This document shows positions 1-12,357 of a stretch of DNA of 64,000 bases, piece by piece. The notes below the pieces were generated by a model. It searched no databases. It was not told the DNA's origin and saw nothing but the letters and a program-made list of their open reading frames with translations. Origin of the DNA: Chalara sp. BL73 (Eukaryota > Ascomycota > Leotiomycetes > Helotiales); contig CAKJVC010000196.1 of NCBI GenBank assembly GCA_918026815.1, positions 357,674 to 421,673 of the forward strand, written 5' to 3'. Position 1 is the first letter of the stretch. The number at the start of each line of letters is the position of its first letter. The position numbers and the translations under genes were made by a program.

Positions 1-882
1 GCCGGCCGTCCAGTAATGACTAGCCCCATGCATGGAGGAAGACCGTTTGGACTAAGATATGGAGGGGGTTTTGGTAGTAGAACTGGATACGGGCAGCGAA
101 GGAGATATTAGGTCGCTCAGTCACTAGGACTCACTGATAAAAGTATCAACTGAGAGTTTTTGAGAGACTGAAAGATGAGCCTGAAAACAGGCGAGCAACC
201 TTTCTGATTATGGATGCTTTTTTTTTTTTTAGGGACTCACTCTCGGTATATAAGTGCCGAGAAACTAGACGAATGATAGAGATTGCTTTGCAGCCTCATT
301 TGGCGTTATGAGTAGGGAAAACGGTGTTACGAAATTTCTGAGCAGTTCTTTTCACAATCGGATGTTAGTGTTCAGGAGTCAGGTTTGAAAGGCTTTCGTT
401 CTAGAAACGGTAATGACGTGGTAGTTTGAAGGTTTTATTAGATAGCTAGTTTCGGGGACTGAATAGCTATGGGACGATGGATGACAATGAACAAAACATT
501 GATAAAATAAAGGAATAGGGGAGGAGCTACCAGAAGCCGAGATCTTGGCAGCTGTCCTATATCGATTCTGTATAAATATTTTAAAGCTTGTGTTCATAAC
601 ACTTTACTATTTATACTTATGTATAAGCCACCTGAACTGCGTGTATATATTTTCACTAAAGCTTGAACTTGACTAACGTGTAACTTGAAATTGGATAACT
701 TGAAATTGGGTAATAATCAAAGAGCATCGACCTTCCTCTTCGTGTATTAAAAGAAGTGGCTAAAGATCTGGTACTAATTTTCATAAACAAAACTAGTATC
801 GCAGGATATAAGAAATTGTTGTTTTCGATGAATTCTGGATTGTCTTGAGTATTGAAGTACAGTCGTTACCCCAATTGCACGT
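1..882. other. Intergenic, no gene seen
   Basis: No convincing reading frame on either strand. It contains a T-run near 220 and AT-rich DNA. The right end is probably the 3' untranslated region of the minus-strand oxidase gene that stops at 883. Confidence 0.6.
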
Positions 883-3169
883 TTAGAGAACAATCTGCAC
901 TGTCTTGGCGACACTGGGGACTCCGGCCGCCGAAAGAGCGAAGAGATAATAGTACCCCGGGATTAATATACCGCTATCCCTCTCAAGTTGTAGGACATAG
1001 GTGGCTCCACTTTGTGCTGAATTGGAAACAGGGACTCTTCTCTGGTCGCTATTGATCGAGTGTGTGCAGCTGCCAAGACGAAGTAGAGAGAACTTGACAC
1101 CAGTGGCTGTGGTACTCATGGTGACAGTGAGTGTGCCACCAACTGCAACTTGATGAGAGGCGAGGGACGAGATTACAGGGCGAGTCGCAAGAGTGTTATC
1201 GGTGTTGAAAAGATATGGCGGTGTGAAGATCTGACCATCAGCATGGTTGACTGCCAGATTACAGTTGGCATCTGATGACCCCGGTAACCCAACGTAACAG
1301 AGTCCGCCACCACCACTGAATACTGTCCCATCTGGGAGGAGGATTGATATGGCGTGATAATTTCGTGCAACAGCTGCGAGTGCAAGCTGAGTCCAAGTTT
1401 TCGTGGTAGGATTGAAGATTTCTGCAGCCAGAATTCCATCGGTATCTGTGAAGACATGCGCAGTCTTCTGTCCGCCCGTTACAAGTACGCTTCCATCAGG
1501 CAGGACAACGCCATTACCGTAAGCTCTTGGAGCAGCCATATCTTGGACACGTTCAACTACCGCAGGTTGAAATGGAGTGGTGATGGTAGTGATATGGGTT
1601 CTGGTTATACCTGCACTATTATCGTAGTCGGGAGCACCACCAGTGCTCAAGATCTTGCCAACATCATACATAACATTGATACCGCACATCGCATCATCAC
1701 CGTCTCTGGTAGCTGCCTCAAGGACAGAGCCACTGCCTGTCGTGCCGTACCAATGCTGCTTTCTGCTTGGTCCAGCTTGAAAAACAGATCTGTTGGTCCA
1801 TCCAAACAACCAACCATGATTGTCTTCTCTCCATATTCCCTCATGATCATCTGTTAGCATTGCGTCCACCGAGGCGCTGGGAAGCAGTGTCCAGGCGTTA
1901 GTACTAGGATTGTATATCTCACCATTCTTACCACCATAGCCCCCAGAAAACGAACCGCCGATTGTAAACACTTGGCCATCCGATAGGGTGACAGATGTTT
2001 GATATCCCCGGGCTATTTTCATGTTGGGTCCTCTAGTGAAGCTATTTGTGACAGGATCGTATATACTTGTCTTTTCAGCGTCAGAGCCGCCAGTTATTAC
2101 GATACGGCCATCGACCAGAGAACTTATTCCAGGGCAGAACATGTCATGATTTGTATTGGAAACCTGCCTCTGCGATGCAGTACCAGTCTTGAAATTGTAG
2201 TCAGCAAATTGAGTATAGCCTGCAGCGCCTCCAAAAGTTGTTGCTCCCCATGCAGAGAATACGAGCATTCTGGAAGATTCCGGTACTTGAGGCACAATAT
2301 AGCCGGCAACTGGAATGATAGGAAGTCGGATGATATCTGACCACCTCCCGAGCTTAGCTTCATTATTTGGTACCTTGAGACGAATGACATCGAACTTCTT
2401 GTTCATAGCCCAAATCAACATGGCAGAGGTATCCTTGAAGTGGCAGACAAGATTGACATTATCGAAGACGGCTTTGCTACATCCAGTAGCTGCGGCACAT
2501 GCCTGGGCACAAATTGTAGGAGAAGCGATATTTGTGATTACTCGTAAACTGGCGCCTTGGTAATCCGTATTCGGGCAAATGTGCCATTCAGTTCCGCTCG
2601 TGTAAGTATAATTTGTTCCTGAGAATGGGCATACCGCGATAATGGTGCCTTCAGAATTGATATTATTCAGGTAAATGGTATCGTATCTGGTGTTGGAAAC
2701 CCATGTTAAGGTCGCGGTTGAGTCTTTGACGTGACACACTCTTGAGGTAGTGTCATAAACTGCTTTTGTACATGACGGATTGAGACCGCACTATACATTA
2801 TTATGATTAGAAAGATTCATTGAAAACGCGTGGAAGTATCCAAGTTGTTCAGATAATGTTAGCCTTGTAGGATCTTAACGATTGATTGCAATAATCATCT
2901 TATGTTACGACAGGTAAGGTAAAGAGTGGATTTGAATATATGCATACAATTTGAGCGCAAGCGACGACAGACGCTACATTTTGAGTAACGAGTAGACTAG
3001 CACCAGTATAATCTGTGTCGAGACAAATGGAGTATTTAGCACCATCAGCATCGGTATACGTGGTTACCGCAGTAGGACATGCAGTGATTGCCAGTGATCC
3101 TCTAATAAGAAGAGCAATGGAGAAAGCTCTGAGGATAGTATAAGATATCATCATAGCAACATAAGTCAT
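883..3169 (-). CDS. Secreted AA5 copper-radical oxidase (galactose/alcohol oxidase family) with two PAN-like repeats
   Basis: Two exons, 3169-2948 and 2790-883. The intron (2947-2791) starts GTATGC and ends TATAG, and the joined protein is 709 aa. Residues 1 to about 28 form a signal peptide. Two cysteine-rich PAN/apple-like repeats follow (about 31-120 and 128-213), then Kelch blades and a C-terminal all-beta domain. The copper-radical site can be read directly: Cys293 in FCPGIS, Tyr337 in ARGYQTS, Tyr552-His553 in RNYHAIS, and His651 in THSINSDQRR. Their spacing matches galactose oxidase (44 residues Cys to Tyr). The stacking tryptophan of galactose oxidase is Phe355 here (GGSFSGG), as in AA5_2 general alcohol oxidases, so galactose may not be the substrate. 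It should oxidise a primary alcohol to an aldehyde with release of H2O2 outside the cell. Family assignment is firm; the substrate is inferred. Confidence 0.93.
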
Positions 3170-5066
3170 GAAATGGAGACAAAAAGTGCTTCAGATAAAT
3201 GTCTAGTGAAACTGGGAGAACGACCATTCCAGATATTTGACTCTGGCTGGGGATACGGAAAGGGCGTCAGCATCGAACTTGTGTTATATATAAGTTTTCT
3301 GCATCAGAAAGGCATGCTCCTGTATGCTATTCTTCAGCTTCTGCATCCTACAGCTTCGCATATTTCGCCGAAAATTAAATTTGAGTAGACTTAGAAGCAG
3401 CGTATCGGATCCTTAGCCTACGAGTGTGGACGACTTTCAGGTGGTATTTGTGGAACAAGCTCAAATTTCGAGAGAAATGCATGCTGCATGCACGGAGACG
3501 TTGGATAAGGAAAATAGATTGTGACTTGTAGCTCCTCTGGACTTCCACAGCTTTTCAATGTTTGGTAGTCACAATTTAAGTGGTCAATAGTTGCGTTAAG
3601 CAAGCGGATTGAGCCGATAATCCTGGTTGATTTCACCAACCCGCTTACGCCAAGCTATTGAATTACAAGCGAATTCCCCTGAAATCGCATGCATACGAGT
3701 ATTGCAAAATCCATTGCATTTGGCCAATTGAGCTACAGAAGATGGATCTAAGAGGCTTCATGTAAGGAGCAAGATAGGTCTTGGTGTTTCCAACATGGCC
3801 GAGTCTAGTTACTTTTGCGCCACAATAAATGCACGTGTAGGGTATCTTCCTTGCTTGAAGAGGTGGGCGTTGGGACAACTTTTGTCCCACCGATGAGAAA
3901 GAGAACTACATCTCACCTACAAACTGTGGTTGTATTCTATGCGGATGCCATGCATATGCCATGAGGCTCAGCTTCCCGGCGAACCGAGCTTAGTTGGCTA
4001 TTGATTGGTATGACCAAATAATCTTGGCAGGATCCAAGCAGCCACTTTGCGGCAGAGGTCAACAAATAGGCAGGTGTCAGGTGATATAGAATCTGCTCTT
4101 TTTGGGAGACGAGTTTCTTTGCAACATAACTTAAGATAGACCAGAGATTCAGCTCACGCGTCCTACGATAACCAAAATGACTCCAAGACCGATGTTCCAC
4201 GACAGGGCTCTGCTCTTGTCATCGATTTCTCATAATCAACGCGGCTCTCCTATTTGATGTTCTTCCATGAGCAGTGAGTGGACAAGGGTATTTCCTTATG
4301 GTGCCTTCATTACAGCAACTCTCGCCTTAATAATAACAATGCCAGCTGCTCAGTACATGTATTGGCTCACAGATGAATGGTTCCATCTCTATGCTCAAGA
4401 CTTGTAAGATCAAAATCACCTGAAGAAGTATACATTTATGCACACCACCTTAACTAGCAGAACAACCACCAGTATTCTAGGTAAGCAAACAGCTTTTGCT
4501 TACGAGGTCACAAATAGAGCTCATGGTTGCTAAGAATCATAATAACACCAATCAATATTTTCGCTCATAGATGTGTGTTCACCATCAGAACAGCAAATGC
4601 CCTATAACAGTGCTCATTACGTAACTACTTCATTAAGGCGAAGGAAAACATCTGCTGGCGAAAACTGCCATTTCTTAGCTTCCCCACAGACGATTCGGCG
4701 TTCAGTTTTCAATTCCATTGTACGCTAACAAAGGAGCTATTGTTCAAACAAAAAGATCTCGATCGAATACCATGAATTTTATGTTTATTGGAAGGAATCC
4801 TTTGATACCAATCAAGGAGACAAAGAAATCCACTCTGCATAAATCATATTGCCAAGCTGCAGGTGATAATATTTTATGTTCACAATTCTATAAACAAAGC
4901 TCTTTGAAGCCACAAGAAGCAGGGTAGCCAAAGAGTCAAGAAGTATAAGACGATAATGTGTCCCAGAATTATGTCCACATACACTGCATCTGATCGAGGC
5001 TCTCGCTCAACACTCGTTCGAGTAAGCTCTTTTGCTTTCCTCCTTTTACTTTTCGCTTCAATAACA
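3170..5066. other. Intergenic, about 1.9 kb, with one short hydrophobic ORF
   Basis: No recognisable gene. A short plus-strand ORF (4267-4407, 46 codons) encodes one membrane-like helix and ends in a possible GTAAGA splice donor, but I could not build exons around it. Minus-strand ORFs at 3418-4200 have no recognisable motif. The right end should contain the leader of the zinc-knuckle gene. An in-frame ATG at 4956 would add a hydrophobic stretch to that protein. Confidence 0.5.
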
Positions 5067-5870
5067 ATGGCTAGGAAACAATGGAAGAATAATAATCAAC
5101 AACCTGCGCAGGCGCAGGGGAAGCCTCTGTGCCGTATCTGCAAGAAGGTCGGTCGACCATCCACTCATAAACAAAATGATTGTTACTTCAAAGCACAAAA
5201 TAATCAGAAAAACCATAACAACAAGGGAAAGCCTGAGTGCCAGTTTTGCAAGAACATTAGCAGACCATATTCTCACCATACCAACAATTGCCATTATCAA
5301 AACCAGAATAGCCCGCAGAACCATAACAACAGCAACAGCAACAACAGCAGCAGCGATGGTAATGGTAGGGTGCCTCCCAGTAGCCCATGTAAAAACTGCA
5401 ACGGCCAACTCGGCCTACACAATGACAGCGACTGTCCCTCCCTCTCTCAGAACTCAAGACAAATCGCAAGTGTTCAATCAACAGCCATCTGCCCTAGATG
5501 TCACAATGGCTTGCACTTCATCGCTGAATGTCCTGTGAACATCCACGTCATTGCGAGTCAAAGCTACTTTGACGAGGAAGACGCTGATCCGCATTATGAT
5601 CCTCAGCCCAATTACAATCAGCCTTCTCAATACCACCACCACCAGCAGCAGCATTGGAATTTCCAGCCGACAGGATGGGTGTATGATGAAGATAATGATG
5701 TGGTGATGGGCGAGGCGCCACCCTTGGTGTATCACTATCAGCCGTTCAATCCGCAGGATTATATTCCCCTCAGGAGTTTCCAGGTGTTTCCGACGCCGGT
5801 TGTTCACCAGCCAATGATGCAGCCATTCGTGTATCAAGCGCTACAGCCGTTCCCGGATTGGAGAAACTAG
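5067..5870 (+). CDS. Hypothetical protein with four zinc-knuckle-like motifs
   Basis: The frame is open from ATG 4956. I prefer ATG 5067 (267 aa) because the upstream 37 codons are a pyrimidine-rich, leader-like stretch; with them the protein would carry an N-terminal hydrophobic segment. Four short CxxC...H...C units are visible: CRICKKVGR...HKQNDC, CQFCKNISR...HHTNNC, CKNCNGQLGLHNDSDC and CPRCHNGLHFIAEC. Asn/Gln/Ser-rich linkers separate them. The C-terminal half is rich in Pro, Gln, Tyr and His, with an acidic patch (DEEDAD). The layout suggests a nucleic-acid-binding CCHC-type protein, but I recognise no named family. A retroelement gag origin was considered, but no polymerase lies nearby. 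Confidence 0.6.
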   Translation: MARKQWKNNNQQPAQAQGKPLCRICKKVGRPSTHKQNDCYFKAQNNQKNHNNKGKPECQFCKNISRPYSHHTNNCHYQNQNSPQNHNNSNSNNSSSDGNGRVPPSSPCKNCNGQLGLHNDSDCPSLSQNSRQIASVQSTAICPRCHNGLHFIAECPVNIHVIASQSYFDEEDADPHYDPQPNYNQPSQYHHHQQQHWNFQPTGWVYDEDNDVVMGEAPPLVYHYQPFNPQDYIPLRSFQVFPTPVVHQPMMQPFVYQALQPFPDWRN

Positions 5871-6200
5871 CACCTGAGACGAGGGAGTGGAAAATGGTAA
5901 GTTGAGGCATGTGGATCGCGCTGGCGGGGCCTGGCAGGTAAGTCTATCCGATTATGTTCTCTTAAGCATTTCTTTAATAATAAAAGTCTTAATATGATTT
6001 TTAATACGATACATCTTCATTCATTTCTTGTGTACCATGAACTACTCGCAGATAGACAAAGATAGCGAACCCTTCCGTACAAGCTATGCATAATATTGCG
6101 GAAAACATCGGCGTACCACCACTCATCTGGACGAGACTTGGCGCGGCAAAGGCATCTGTCATCAATCCCGGGTCCTTGTTCAGCACCTGCTCAGACTTCC

Positions 6201-7713
6201 TTACGTTCTCATTATTTGCTCCATCCAAGGATATACAGCCGAGTTAGCAAGAGGATAGCCCATGTGTAATGCATTGGCGAAAAACCTTTGTGTGTCAGCC
6301 ATGCTTCTGTTTTCACTTTATTGTACTCAAAACTACCTTGCTTCTTTAGGAGTACCATGCTCAAATAGAAGCATTGAGTCTTCGATCGGCATCAGACCAT
6401 CATCGGCTCCCTGTAAATGATCAGCAATTATCTATGATCATCGGTATAGAGGTAGGTCGAGCATACATTTATTAAGAGCAATCTTGTGGAAGGCTGTTGG
6501 AGAATTCCATTTTCCAAGAGTGAGAAGCGTTTCTGCGCATCATTCTTAAACTCTGTCGCTGTTGTGTAACCGTGCTTCAAAGCCATGGCTGGCCATAATC
6601 TGGCAATTTCAGCTAGGAAATCAGCTCCGAGACGTAAACTTACGAAAATGGATATTCATGATTATCAGCTTTTTCAATCCAATCCATGTCAAAGAAGAAG
6701 TGCGTTCCAGCTCCTTGTGCAACGCTGCCTGCCAGTTTGTCTTTGTGAGTGTGTGCAATTCTCACAGCATAATAGCCGCCAGCGCTCAAACCCCAAGCCA
6801 TAACCTTCCGCATGTCAAACCTCCCATCTTGTGCCATCCAATCGAGCAGACTAGTCCATAGTCGCTCTGGGCTTTTAGGATCTGAAGGGTCTGAAGGACA
6901 ATCTGCGGTCCCAGGAATTTCCACTATGACGCTCGCCCAACCTCGAGCTGTGAACTCATTGCTTCGCTGAGTATTATCCGGCCTGTAGCCATCCAGTCCC
7001 GTGATGAGTATCACAGCTGGTACTTTATGCTTACCTTCATTCGCACTCTTGGGAAGACGGACATAAGCAGGAATTGTGGTTCTATCCGCACTTTCAGCCG
7101 CGATGTGAGGCACCATGACCTGTCTCATCGGCTCTCCCCAGCTCGAGGCTGCTCTCATATACACCGCTTTCTGAGCTTCCCATGCTTTCCATTTGCTCTC
7201 TGAGCTCAATTTTGGAAAGCTCCCTACATATGGAAAGCGGGAGATGCGGTAGAGACAGGCTGCTCGTAAGTACAGCTCCGAAGCTTTTTCATGATCGCCA
7301 GATCCCGAAGCGAGAATCCCTCTGGCTGTCAAACCCTCAGCAGCGGGAAAGAAGGCCCCGGTGTATTCATCTCCATAACCATCATTGACGTTGTTCTAAT
7401 AAGTCGTAAGTTTCAAGGATATGGAGAATTGATCAGACGCAGCACGAACAAATATAAGGTATCTGAACACGGGCTCAAAATCTTCGAACTTGCCGTCGTG
7501 GAAAGGATACACACTTTTCATACACTATTGAGCTGAGTTAGAATACTGCCCAAGGGTGGCTAATTAAGCCCCTACTGCGGATTTCCACTTCGTCTCCCAT
7601 AGAGCTTGGATACCATCATGATGCGGCATTCGACTATCGAATTTGTCGCCGAGAGCCCATGTTCTTTTCTTCAAAGCTTCCTTGGCACTAGATTTGACAA
7701 GATGAGGCGACAT
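6201..7713 (-). CDS. ayg1: Ayg1-like alpha/beta hydrolase (polyketide-shortening type)
   Basis: Six exons: 7713-7576, 7524-7450, 7395-6644, 6599-6467, 6410-6337 and 6285-6201. They join in frame into 418 aa, close to the 406 aa of Aspergillus Ayg1. The exon 2 donor is a weak GTTCGT, and the intron after exon 3 is only 44 nt. The catalytic triad is clear: Ser275 in GLSAGGYYA, Asp370 in [11 protein letters not shown], and His398 in LHMGYP. The Ser-Asp and Ser-His spacings (95 and 123) fit the Ayg1 pattern. Ayg1 shortens a heptaketide naphthopyrone to tetrahydroxynaphthalene in the DHN-melanin route; relatives cut other polyketide or 1,3-diketone substrates. No polyketide synthase is adjacent; the one in this window is 53 kb away. 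A PF11951 regulator gene lies just upstream on the same strand. The family is firm; the substrate is not. Confidence 0.88.
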
Positions 7714-8160
7714 CTTGTAATTGAAGATACACCAACTGAAATAAGGTGATTTTAGCTGTTACACAATACTTGAGGATTATCTTCAGTGCAAGGGAAATTA
7801 GAATTACACTTCGGTCAAAGGAAGATCGCGATTGATGCTGTTCAGATATGGAACTTATATATGCGGAAGAGATAATCTGGTTGGACCGGACCTCCGTTGT
7901 GGCGGACTCCGTCATATTGCCCTCACAATAGTTGATTCTGCCACCCAAAATAAAATTAATTGCCACTCATTTGGAACCATTCAGGCAGACTCCTGGCTCC
8001 TTCGTGTTCAAATGCGGGCGAATATTGGCTGCTTTGGGAAATGATGGCGAGCGGGATTCGTTAAGAATCTCTCCCAATTTAGAAAATCCAAGCCCAATTA
8101 CTCTGGAAAGTGTTTGCTGTGTTGGCAAGTACCACACCAAGACTTTGGTGTCCTTCAATT

Positions 8161-10186
8161 TCACCAACTTGAAGCATTTTCTTCCCGAATCCATCTCTGT
8201 ATGTCTATGAATCTCCTGATAGCAGCACTACCAACCAACCAAGTTTCTGCGTCAGAGAACCTTCCAGTTCTACTCAGATAGAACATCCAGAACGCAGCTT
8301 CCTTCTTGCCTCTTGCTGTCGCAGCGCCAATCAGCAATACCCATAATAGTATGCCTGGATATCGGGCCCAGAAGCTATCATGTGAACATTTTGCCATGGC
8401 AATACAGAGTTGTTGGAATATTTCCTCATTCATCGTGGAGTCAAAGTTGACGGTGGGGTTGGTGAGAGCGCCAGCGTACAAGGCTGTCGCAGCTGTGAGG
8501 GTGTCTAAGACATGGTGATGAGAAGAGTCATTGCAGCGGGAGATAAGAGGGAGCGTGAGGAGAGGTATCTTGTAATCGTGTTGTGGTTCAGCAACGAAGT
8601 CGATGATGTAGTCAGGTGATGGGGTATTTCTGAAGTTAGTATTTCGGTGTAGCCCCTCAAAACTCTGAGTAAGATTTCGCATGCTGCTTAAAAGTGTTAT
8701 TATGGCCTCTAAGTTATCATGGTACGTTATTATTTTGTCGAAAGATCCGCACCCAATGAGAGGAGATTCTTGATGGATCATACGATCGTTGTCAGTTGGT
8801 GATATGGGCTTAGTGACGATATATGTCACTGATGGAAAGCGTGGAGCATTTCCCGTCACTATGGCTACCATTGAATCGAACCTTCATAAGAATGTTAGCT
8901 TTTGAGGTTGGGAAGTATCCCTGGCAGCTCTTACAAAGTTAGTTTTGCTGTCATGGTTCCTTGATCTTCAAAAGCAAAGAATCCTCCTCTTAGCTCAACG
9001 ATTCTCTCGATGGCATCCATGTGATTACTCAATTCTTGCAGACTTCCGTAACCGACCTGGGAAATGATTAATTTTCGTGCTTTCTGGATGAACTCCGGAT
9101 ACGGAACATGTATCGAACAATAAATTTATGTTACATGCCCACATGATAGACAATTTTTTAAGTTGCTTGATGAAATTTACCAAGGATTTTGAGGCGGCAT
9201 CGAATGCCGGATCCAAAAAAAATTTGTCCATGACCTTAACTTGTTAAGAAGGAACAAAAGATAACTCACTGTCCACTGGGCAAATGTCATAATAGCAGCA
9301 ATTGTAGCATTACTGGTAGCTTTATCGCGGTCTTCTAGCTGTCGTTGAATCCACTTGGTGGTCTCGACTCGAAATTTGTAACATTCAGGGCTCTGTCCGA
9401 TCCATAGCAACACATTGGGATCCAGAACTGCGCCTTGGACAGCCATAAAATCTGGACTTTTCGTGGATGGCATCCATCCGCTTTGCCTCGGCGTCAATGC
9501 CTTTTGGCTGAGGTCTTTACGGTCTGATCCCGTAACGTTAAATGGCGCCGAGAATGGCCAATTTAGTCGATTGACATATAGAATAGGGCCATCTTTTTCA
9601 AACCATGCGTAGGGTATCACTGTACATAGATTAGACACGATCTCCAGTCATACGAACGAAAAAGAAAGGTGTCCCCAGCACAGGAGAAAGGCTGCTCACA
9701 GTTTGCTTGGCAGTGAAGTTCTGTTGCCGGAGATAGCAAAGGAGCATTACGATAGGGTACAATCTTGTTGCTTGCTGACTTAGCATCAGCTGTTGCGTTT
9801 ACGTTTCCTGATTTGGATTTCTGCCCCTGAGAAACACTGACAGGCCAAGAGGACTGTCTAGGCTGCAGCGTGACCCGTCTTTGCTGAGTCAACTTATCAA
9901 GATCTGCTTTTTTCGACTCTTTCCTCTTCTGGTGGTACTCTTTGGATACATGTGAGCGCACGGTACGAACGCTTGAGACCTTGCCGCCCTTTCCGACACT
10001 CACCCACTGCAGGGCTGGTGGAGGCCGGGTGGCGGCGCCGGCCAAGACTTTAGAAGCTACATCTTCAAGGTTAGAGTCACGATCGTGGTCAATATCCTGT
10101 GATTGTGTGTGGTGAGCCTTAAGTTTCGTTGAATATGTGGCCGGCTTATTCATCGATGTATGAGGTATCTGTTGACAAATAGACAT
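8161..10186 (-). CDS. PF11951 fungal-specific regulator-like protein lacking a zinc cluster
   Basis: Four exons: 10186-9700, 9619-9270, 9056-8935 and 8881-8161, joined in frame to 559 aa. Introns start GTGAGC, GTGAGT and GTAAGA. The N-terminal part carries the basic block typical of this group (SHVSKEYHQKRKESKK, about residues 90-110) after LQWVSVGKGGK. The middle and C-terminal parts match the 'fungal specific transcription factor domain 2' pattern, for example HMDAIERIVELRGG and YPGILLWVLLIGAA. No Cys6 cluster is present, so it may act without direct DNA binding or through the basic region. The start at 10186 is the best ATG; a second in-frame ATG lies 11 codons downstream. It is followed by the Ayg1-like gene on the same strand, 447 bp away, so co-regulation is possible. 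Confidence 0.8.
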
Positions 10187-12357
10187 GGAGGGGCAGCGCC
10201 TATATACCAAAACTCCTAAATTAAGCGTGGTGTGCTTGGCACAAGATTTAGATAGATGGTCTCCTTGGCATTTTCTGAGACCCTTGTATCGCAAGCTCCC
10301 CATCCCCCTTCTTGCAGTGGGAAAGACGAGTTCCTCAATTGGAAGGTTAAGGGAATCGTATTTGGCGATTGTCATGAGCTGGCGGTCCTCTTGGGATTTG
10401 CATATGTTTGTGACTCGCCTCGAATTGCGAGGCTCTGGTGCCAATGTATACAATGTAAGATACTCAGCACGCTGCATGCCTCGAAATAAAGGATTGAACA
10501 GTTGAGCCATGAATATCACATCGCTGTACCAGGAATATATTGTCTTTTAGGCTTTGCCACCGAGAACTTTATGACGAGCGATAGTTCGTATTAAGCATTA
10601 CTAATCTGCTTACATTCCCGTTTCTTCCTACAAACCATCTCTTCAACGGCCAATAACCAGACATATTACTATATCTCAAATAGGAGTGATAATCCAAAAG
10701 CATGATATTCGTAATATGCAACGATAATATTATGATCTCGCTGCTTCAAATTGATAAACAACGAGAATGCAGCAAATCTCGCTAAAGCCCCTTTTTTTCA
10801 ATGAGGGACGTGCTCACAAGATTTTGTAGCAGTGAATCTAATCCAATTGAGCACACACGATCCCGCGCCTTTAGCGCTAATAGATATGAGGGATCCAGAC
10901 TCTGGGTATTATTTAGCTGTCAGTACTTCCAAATTCGACTAGATCCTCCAAGAGTGAAGCAATGCGGCAAAAACTAGATTATTATCAGGTTAAAAATGGG
11001 GAATATGCACCGTTATCTCAATAGCATTGGAATCAGAGGCTCGAGGATAGTAGAAATCAAGTCGTGGGTAATTTCGAATTCATTGCTGACAATTCCCAGT
11101 TAGCAAGAACTTCCCCCCAATTAAGATTAGCGTGCTTGGCTCAGATGGTCTGTGTGCCTTGCCTATCCATACGTATTAAAGAAAACAAAGGCAATGACAC
11201 CAACATATGATGGAGTTTCAATGGATACTAACAAAAATTTTAAATGCTGGCAATCAACGATGTGTGGTATCTCGATGCAAAGGTGGCCAGCATAACCTGT
11301 CCCTGCTATCTTCTCGAAAGAGCCCTCCAACTACACACAAATGGAGACAGGAGAGGATGGGTGCCAAAGTAGGACGACATCGCTGACTCTTGTACAGAAT
11401 GCGCAAATCCGTATAATTTTCAGTCAATTTTGTAGAGCTCTCGCAGAGTGACTAGGAGAAAGCTCCGGAGAGTGTAGTTTGGTTGCTGGGATGTGAGATA
11501 ATGACTTGACAAATCACTGCCACCAGCTGTTTATCTTTGTCTGAGAAGCTTGCAAGTGCAACCGACAAACAATGAAATTCTTTTGTCAATCTACTCACTC
11601 AATGGCAATTTTCGAAGTTACAGAGAACAAAGCCACCTTTATCATGCGATGAAATGTAGCCCTCAAGTTCTGTTTTCAAGATGCTCTTTTTGATGCGCAC
11701 CTTCTCTAGTGAACCCATCAGAGCCACCTTAATGCTGTTTATTAGCAATAATCTTTGGAATGGCAGTTCTGTTCGGTGTGAAGCTCCTGATCTGATTTAT
11801 CACATTGCACTTTCAATATCCTGCGCATCAAAAGCTTGGTCCAAAAGTAGTTTAGCGCGAAGGGAATCATATTGAGTTTTGTCATTGACAGAATTAATCA
11901 ATATTGCAAATCAGCGATCATTCTCGTAGTGATGCTGGAGGCGCGATGGCCGCTAAGGAGTTTCTCACTTAATAGAGCAACCTGCTCACAATTTATGACT
12001 AGGAGAGAGAAATTTATCCATTTCCGGCGGTCTCACAAGGTCAAGGTTGATAGAACTCAATGCGGCCTTTATTGAAGTTGTATGCCAAAGCTGGTGTATC
12101 TTTGATGTTTGGAAGGGATTGTCATTTATTTTACGATCTTGACCGGAAGTGTAACTCTTTGTCGTTAATCTAAGTCTCTTGCTCTGTTGGCTGACTAGAA
12201 TCCCGATGCTCACTTGTTTCTCTTTATATAAAAAAATGCTACACGATTACCGTCTTCGAAATATCGAGATGTTAGGACTTTAAAGATTTGTATATGTTTC
12301 CCAGCCAAGGATCGTCGTCACACTTCTCTATCATAACTCTTCCAAAACGGTGACGTT
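10187..12357. other. Intergenic, about 2.2 kb, with a decayed minus-strand frame
   Basis: Between two divergent genes, so it should hold both promoters. No intact gene was found. A minus-strand stretch (about 11250-11760) reads as protein-like with two internal stops and is listed separately. Other short ORFs look like chance. Confidence 0.5.
11250..11760 (-). pseudogene. Possible gene remnant, family unknown
   Basis: One minus-strand frame is open for about 165 codons except for a TGA near 11601 and a TAG near 11450. AT-rich noncoding DNA would be expected to hold many more stops. The translation has protein-like composition, with Lys/Glu-rich helix-like segments such as RIKKSILKTELEGYISS and SDKDKQLVAVICQ. 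The first stop lies next to GTGAGT, so part of the interruption could be an unrecognised intron. I do not recognise the family. More ORF pieces lie upstream to 12213. Confidence 0.25.

Noticed and set aside
4267..4407. Short hydrophobic ORF followed by GTAAGA
   Set aside because: No further exons or family match could be found; kept only as a note in the intergenic entry.
6001..6228. 75-aa minus-strand ORF overlapping the Ayg1-like gene end
   Set aside because: The true last exon (6285-6201) uses another frame and supplies the catalytic His398 region and a natural stop.
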